From the NCBI GenBank assembly GCA_951812305.1, contig CATOSB010000028.1, positions 1 to 36,155 on the forward strand: a stretch of 36,155 nt of DNA. The letters are read 5' to 3'. The translations under genes were made by a program, and so were the position numbers. Below the pieces are notes generated by a model. That model was not told the DNA's origin and ran no database searches. It saw nothing but the letters and a program-made list of their open reading frames with translations. Shown here one piece after another: positions 33,263-36,155 of the stretch (positions are counted from its first letter, which is position 1; every line of letters begins with the position of its first letter). Source of the stretch: an uncultured Paracoccaceae bacterium. GTDB lineage: Bacteria > Pseudomonadota > Alphaproteobacteria > Rhodobacterales > Rhodobacteraceae.

Positions 33263-34198
33263 ATGATTCAAGGTTCAAAAGCGACACAATATGGACCGCC
33301 ACTCATGTCGATCACTAACACCGCACTTTTTGTCTGTCTCGATGATTTTGCAAAAACCTACGAGGACTGGGAGCGCCACCGGTTGATCCCCTCGGGTCGT
33401 CAGAGGCTTCGCGCCGGCAAGCTGACCCTGGGGGAGAGCCTGTTCATCATGGTCTTGTTTCACTTGTCGCCGTTCAAGGACTTCAAACATTATTGGATTT
33501 ATGGCGTTGAGCAGAAATACCGTGACTGCTTTGGCACCCTCCCGAGCTATGGTCGGTTTGTCAGCCTCATGCCAAGATTAATGGTGCCGTTTTGCATACT
33601 GCTGCACTGCTTCAGCGGTGAAAAAACCGGCGTCTATTTTGCCGACAGCACTAAGCTCGCGGTCTGCCACAATGCCCGCATTAATCGAAACAAGGTCTTC
33701 AAGGGGCTGGCAAAGCGCGGTCGCAGCACAATGGGCTGGTTCTTTGGCTTCAAACTGCATCTAATCATCAACAACAAGGGGGAGATCATGGCCGTCAAAA
33801 TCACGGCAGGTAATGTCGATGATCGAAAGCCGTTTGAAGCCATGATCGCGGGCCTCGAAGGCAAAATATTTGCTGATAAGGGCTATATCTCCAAATCCCT
33901 CTTCCAACGGCTCTGGCAGCGTGGGCTCCACCTCGTCACCGGCATTCGCCGCAACATGAAAAACTATCTCCTGCCAATCCTGAACAAAATCCTGTTGCGA
34001 AGGCGGTTCATCATCGAAACTCTGTTCGATAAGTTGAAAACCAGCATGGGACTGGAACACACTCGACACAGATCGCCTGCCAACGCATTCGTACACCTCA
34101 TCTCGTGTGTCGCAGCCTATATGCTCGGGAAAACCAAAGTTAAAATGGGACCCATAACCGTGCCGGAAACAATCAGGCAGGTCGAATACCAGATATAG
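33263..34198 (+). CDS. IS982-family transposase (copy 2)
   Basis: 311 residues, differing from copy 1 by an Ala for Ser in RLRAGKLTLGE. All catalytic segments (YFADSTK, NVDDRKP, RRFIIETLFDK) are intact. Its own element is interrupted, but the gene is not. Confidence 0.93.
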   Translation: MIQGSKATQYGPPLMSITNTALFVCLDDFAKTYEDWERHRLIPSGRQRLRAGKLTLGESLFIMVLFHLSPFKDFKHYWIYGVEQKYRDCFGTLPSYGRFVSLMPRLMVPFCILLHCFSGEKTGVYFADSTKLAVCHNARINRNKVFKGLAKRGRSTMGWFFGFKLHLIINNKGEIMAVKITAGNVDDRKPFEAMIAGLEGKIFADKGYISKSLFQRLWQRGLHLVTGIRRNMKNYLLPILNKILLRRRFIIETLFDKLKTSMGLEHTRHRSPANAFVHLISCVAAYMLGKTKVKMGPITVPETIRQVEYQI

Positions 34199-34271
34199 CG
34201 CTTATCCAGAACTCAGGTTTTCTTGTCTGAATTCTGTGGCGCCGGGTTGATTTCTCTGAATCAGTGGTGGG

Positions 34272-35687
34272 ATGGATCAGGTTGCCGCCCTTGAACAACT
34301 TCTCGCCACGGCTCTGCGTCGGATCGCTGAGCTTGAAGCTGCGTTGGCGAGCATGGCGGAAGAGATCACGGACCTGCGCCGACAGTTGGCCAAGAACAGC
34401 AGCAATAGCAGCAAGCCCCCTTCAAGTGATGGCCTGAAGAAGCCAGCCCCGCGCAGCCTGCGTGGCAAATCCGGAAAGAAAAGTGGCGGCCAAGTTGGCC
34501 ACCGGGGCGACACCCTGCGCCAGACGTCAACACCCGACTTTGTCGAACGGCATGAGGCGACGCATTGCAGCGCCTGTCAGAGCGCCCTGACGGCGGAGAT
34601 GGTGAAAGGGATCGAGAAGCGTCAGGTGTTCGACTTGCCTGCGCCACGCCTGGAGGTCACCGAGCATCAGGCGGCGGTTTATTGTTGCGACCATTGTCGA
34701 GCCACGACGACGGCTGGCTTTCCCGATGGCGTGGCCGCGCATGTGCAATATGGCACGCGCATGCGGGCAGTGGCGGTCTATTGCAATGTTCAGCAGCTGA
34801 TACCCGAGGATCGGGTCTGCCAGCTTATGCGCGACCTGTTTGGGGCCACCAGCTTGTGCGCGGCCAGCGTGACCAACTGGACGCGCGGCGCGGCAAATAA
34901 GATGGGTGTCGTGGTTGAACACATTCTCGCCCGGCTTGCCGAAGGCGGCGTTCGGCATCTGGACGAGACCGGACTTCGTGTTGCCGGCAAGCTGCACTGG
35001 CTGCACACGATCTGCGATACCGCCTTCACCCATTACCGCATCAGCGCCAAACGCGGTGCTGTTCCAACCTTCCTGACCGGCGGGACGATCATTCATGATC
35101 ACTGGAAACCCTACTACGCCCATATGAGCGGAGTGGACGCCCACGCCCTCTGCGGGGCGCATCACTTGCGCGAACTCAAGGCCATCGAAGAGATCGAAAA
35201 AGAGCCTTGGGCGACGGAGATGAGCGCAGTGCTTCATAGCGCCAATCAGCTCAGATGCGCGGCTCAGGATCAAGGCGAGACCGAACTCCCGGAACTGGTT
35301 CGCCAGGGTATAGTCACCAGATACATGGCGATCCTCGCCAAGGGGCTCGCCTTCCACGAACGCCAGCCCCCGCTGGCCAAAAGCCCCGGCACCCGCGGCC
35401 GAAAAGCCAGGCGGCCAGGCCACAACCTGCTCCTCCGCCTGCGTGACTACCGCGATGACGTTTTGCGATTCATCGCCGACTTCGCGGTCCCATTCACAAA
35501 CAATCAGGCCGAACAGGACCTGCGCATGATGAAGCTGCGCATGAAAATCTCGGGCACCTTCCGCACCCTCGAGGGCGCGCGGGTCTTCGCCGACATCAGG
35601 TCCGTCATCTCGACGGCCAGAAAACACCGGTTCAACATCCTGGAAATCCTGACCCTGTCACCACCTCAGATCATCGCACGGCTCTGA
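34272..35687 (+). CDS. IS66-family transposase (copy D)
   Basis: 471 residues, same translation as copy C. The gene is whole, but the left terminus of its element now lies over 3 kb away beyond IS982-2, and its native leader is replaced by the IS982 right end. Confidence 0.95.
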   Translation: MDQVAALEQLLATALRRIAELEAALASMAEEITDLRRQLAKNSSNSSKPPSSDGLKKPAPRSLRGKSGKKSGGQVGHRGDTLRQTSTPDFVERHEATHCSACQSALTAEMVKGIEKRQVFDLPAPRLEVTEHQAAVYCCDHCRATTTAGFPDGVAAHVQYGTRMRAVAVYCNVQQLIPEDRVCQLMRDLFGATSLCAASVTNWTRGAANKMGVVVEHILARLAEGGVRHLDETGLRVAGKLHWLHTICDTAFTHYRISAKRGAVPTFLTGGTIIHDHWKPYYAHMSGVDAHALCGAHHLRELKAIEEIEKEPWATEMSAVLHSANQLRCAAQDQGETELPELVRQGIVTRYMAILAKGLAFHERQPPLAKSPGTRGRKARRPGHNLLLRLRDYRDDVLRFIADFAVPFTNNQAEQDLRMMKLRMKISGTFRTLEGARVFADIRSVISTARKHRFNILEILTLSPPQIIARL

Positions 35688-35734
35688 CGGAACAAAACCC
35701 CGCAACCCTATCGGACAGGGTGCTTGGGAGTTAC

Positions 35735-35899
35735 CCCAATTGTCCATAACTGTGCAAATTTCCACAATTGATGCTGAAAACTACCTGTGATGTTGGAATT
35801 TGCAATGCCGACATCCCGACTGGTGAACGAAGCTGCCGGTGCCAACGGGTTGAGCGCACCGACCGCTGTCACGCCCATCACGAAATTAGTGATGTGCAT
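35735..35899 (-). CDS. Possible truncated gene cut by IS66-D
   Basis: A minus-strand frame from ATG 35899 gives about 55 residues (HITNFVMGVTAVGALNPLAP at the start, then SNITGSFQHQLWKFAQLW) before entering the IS66-D end. There is no good ribosome site. The composition is plausible for a protein, but I do not recognise it; it could be a chance frame. Confidence 0.25.
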
Positions 35900-35984
35900 T
35901 CAAACGTTTCGCGTTAAACTTGTGCCGTGGTCATTCGTGTTTTGCCATTTGCAATTTCAGATATTCGAAAGAGGAGGTTTATTC

Positions 35985-36155
35985 ATGCGAGGACGCTACG
36001 TTCAGATGGTCATGGCCGCGACCGGCTATCACAAGGAAGGCATCGACGGCATCATTGGTCCGCAGTCGATGAAATCTGTCGCAAAGGTCGAAGCAGACTT
36101 AAATGGCCTTTACAAATTCGACCCTTCGGGTTCGTCGCAAAAACGTCGCCTTGTT
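35985..36155 (+). CDS. Probable peptidoglycan-binding-domain protein, N-terminal part
   Basis: GAGGAGG precedes ATG 35985, and the frame is open to the right edge of the window (57 codons). The segment VQMVMAATGYHKEGIDGIIG, then PQSMKSVAKVEADL, resembles a PG_binding_1 repeat, where G-x-IDGIIGP followed by a helix is the hallmark. Such domains occur in cell-wall hydrolases and phage lysins. There is no signal peptide at the start, which would fit a lysin-like or cytoplasmic protein, but too little is visible to decide. Confidence 0.55.
   Translation, partial: MRGRYVQMVMAATGYHKEGIDGIIGPQSMKSVAKVEADLNGLYKFDPSGSSQKRRLV

Larger units (their letters stand above)
31089..34218 (+). mobile_element. 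IS982-2 inside IS66-D, itself interrupted by IS66-C
   Basis: The ends are the same as IS982-1. The duplication is TTTCTT (31083-31088 and 34219-34224), 6 bases rather than 7. Subtracting IS66-C and its 8-base duplication leaves 1521 bases, identical in length to IS982-1. Confidence 0.92.
30997..35734 (+). mobile_element. IS66-D, IS66-family element split by IS982-2
   Basis: The left piece 30997-31088 is the first 92 bases of the element, with one extra C in the C-run. The right piece 34219-35734 carries the rest, including the whole transposase gene and the right end. Without IS982-2 and its duplication it measures 1602 bases. The outer flanks, TTTTTTGC and CCCAATTG, do not match, so this copy is not a simple insertion at this site. 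Confidence 0.92.

Overview
The window looks like an accessory replicon (plasmid or genomic island) of an alphaproteobacterium, probably Rhodobacteraceae. It is GC-rich, and its first 5 kb carry plasmid-type genes I associate with that group: a ParB-like protein, DUF2958, DUF6915 and DUF6878 proteins, a divergent HU-like protein and a cold-shock protein. The taxonomic call is an inference from these families and from the IS families, not from a marker gene.

Layout: (1) 1-5.1 kb is the only ordinary gene-dense part. A minus-strand block (DUF6878, DUF6915, DUF2958, a small protein, ParB-like) is divergent from a plus-strand block (HU, Csp, unknown), followed by a scrap of mutL and an Rpn/YhgA-type PD-(D/E)XK nuclease. 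(2) 5.4-23.4 kb is a dense mosaic of insertion sequences (IS66, IS630, IS110, IS5, IS4, IS982, ISAs1, IS200/IS605) in broken host genes: a tyrosine recombinase, a large PIN-domain protein and an ABC exporter. (3) 23.4-25.3 kb holds a truncated thermonuclease, an HTH protein, and a FitAB/VapBC-type toxin-antitoxin pair behind a four-box repeat that looks like its operator. (4) 25.3-35.7 kb is again mobile: IS110 interrupted by IS630, a full-length Tn3-family transposase, and a three-level nest IS66 > IS982 > IS66. (5) The last 400 bases hold fragments beyond the mobile region, including the start of a likely peptidoglycan-binding-domain protein.

I count 18 mobile units: IS66 x4, IS630 x4 (plus one orphan terminus), IS110 x2, IS982 x2, ISAs1 x2, and one each of IS5, IS4, IS200/IS605 and a Tn3-type transposase. 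Many have terminal repeats and target-site duplications readable to the base, so the order of insertions can be partly reconstructed. Removing IS630-B and IS982-1 rejoins a 556-codon PIN-domain gene in frame. Removing IS630-D rejoins an ISAs1 transposase in frame.

The least explained items are a divergent passenger gene inside both copies of an enlarged (1521 bp) IS982 element, the reconstructed PIN-domain protein, oligo-A slip sites in two IS630 elements and one IS4 element, a repeat family around the tyrosine recombinase, a shared leader motif before three plasmid genes, and a 19-residue ORF ahead of the ABC exporter fragment.
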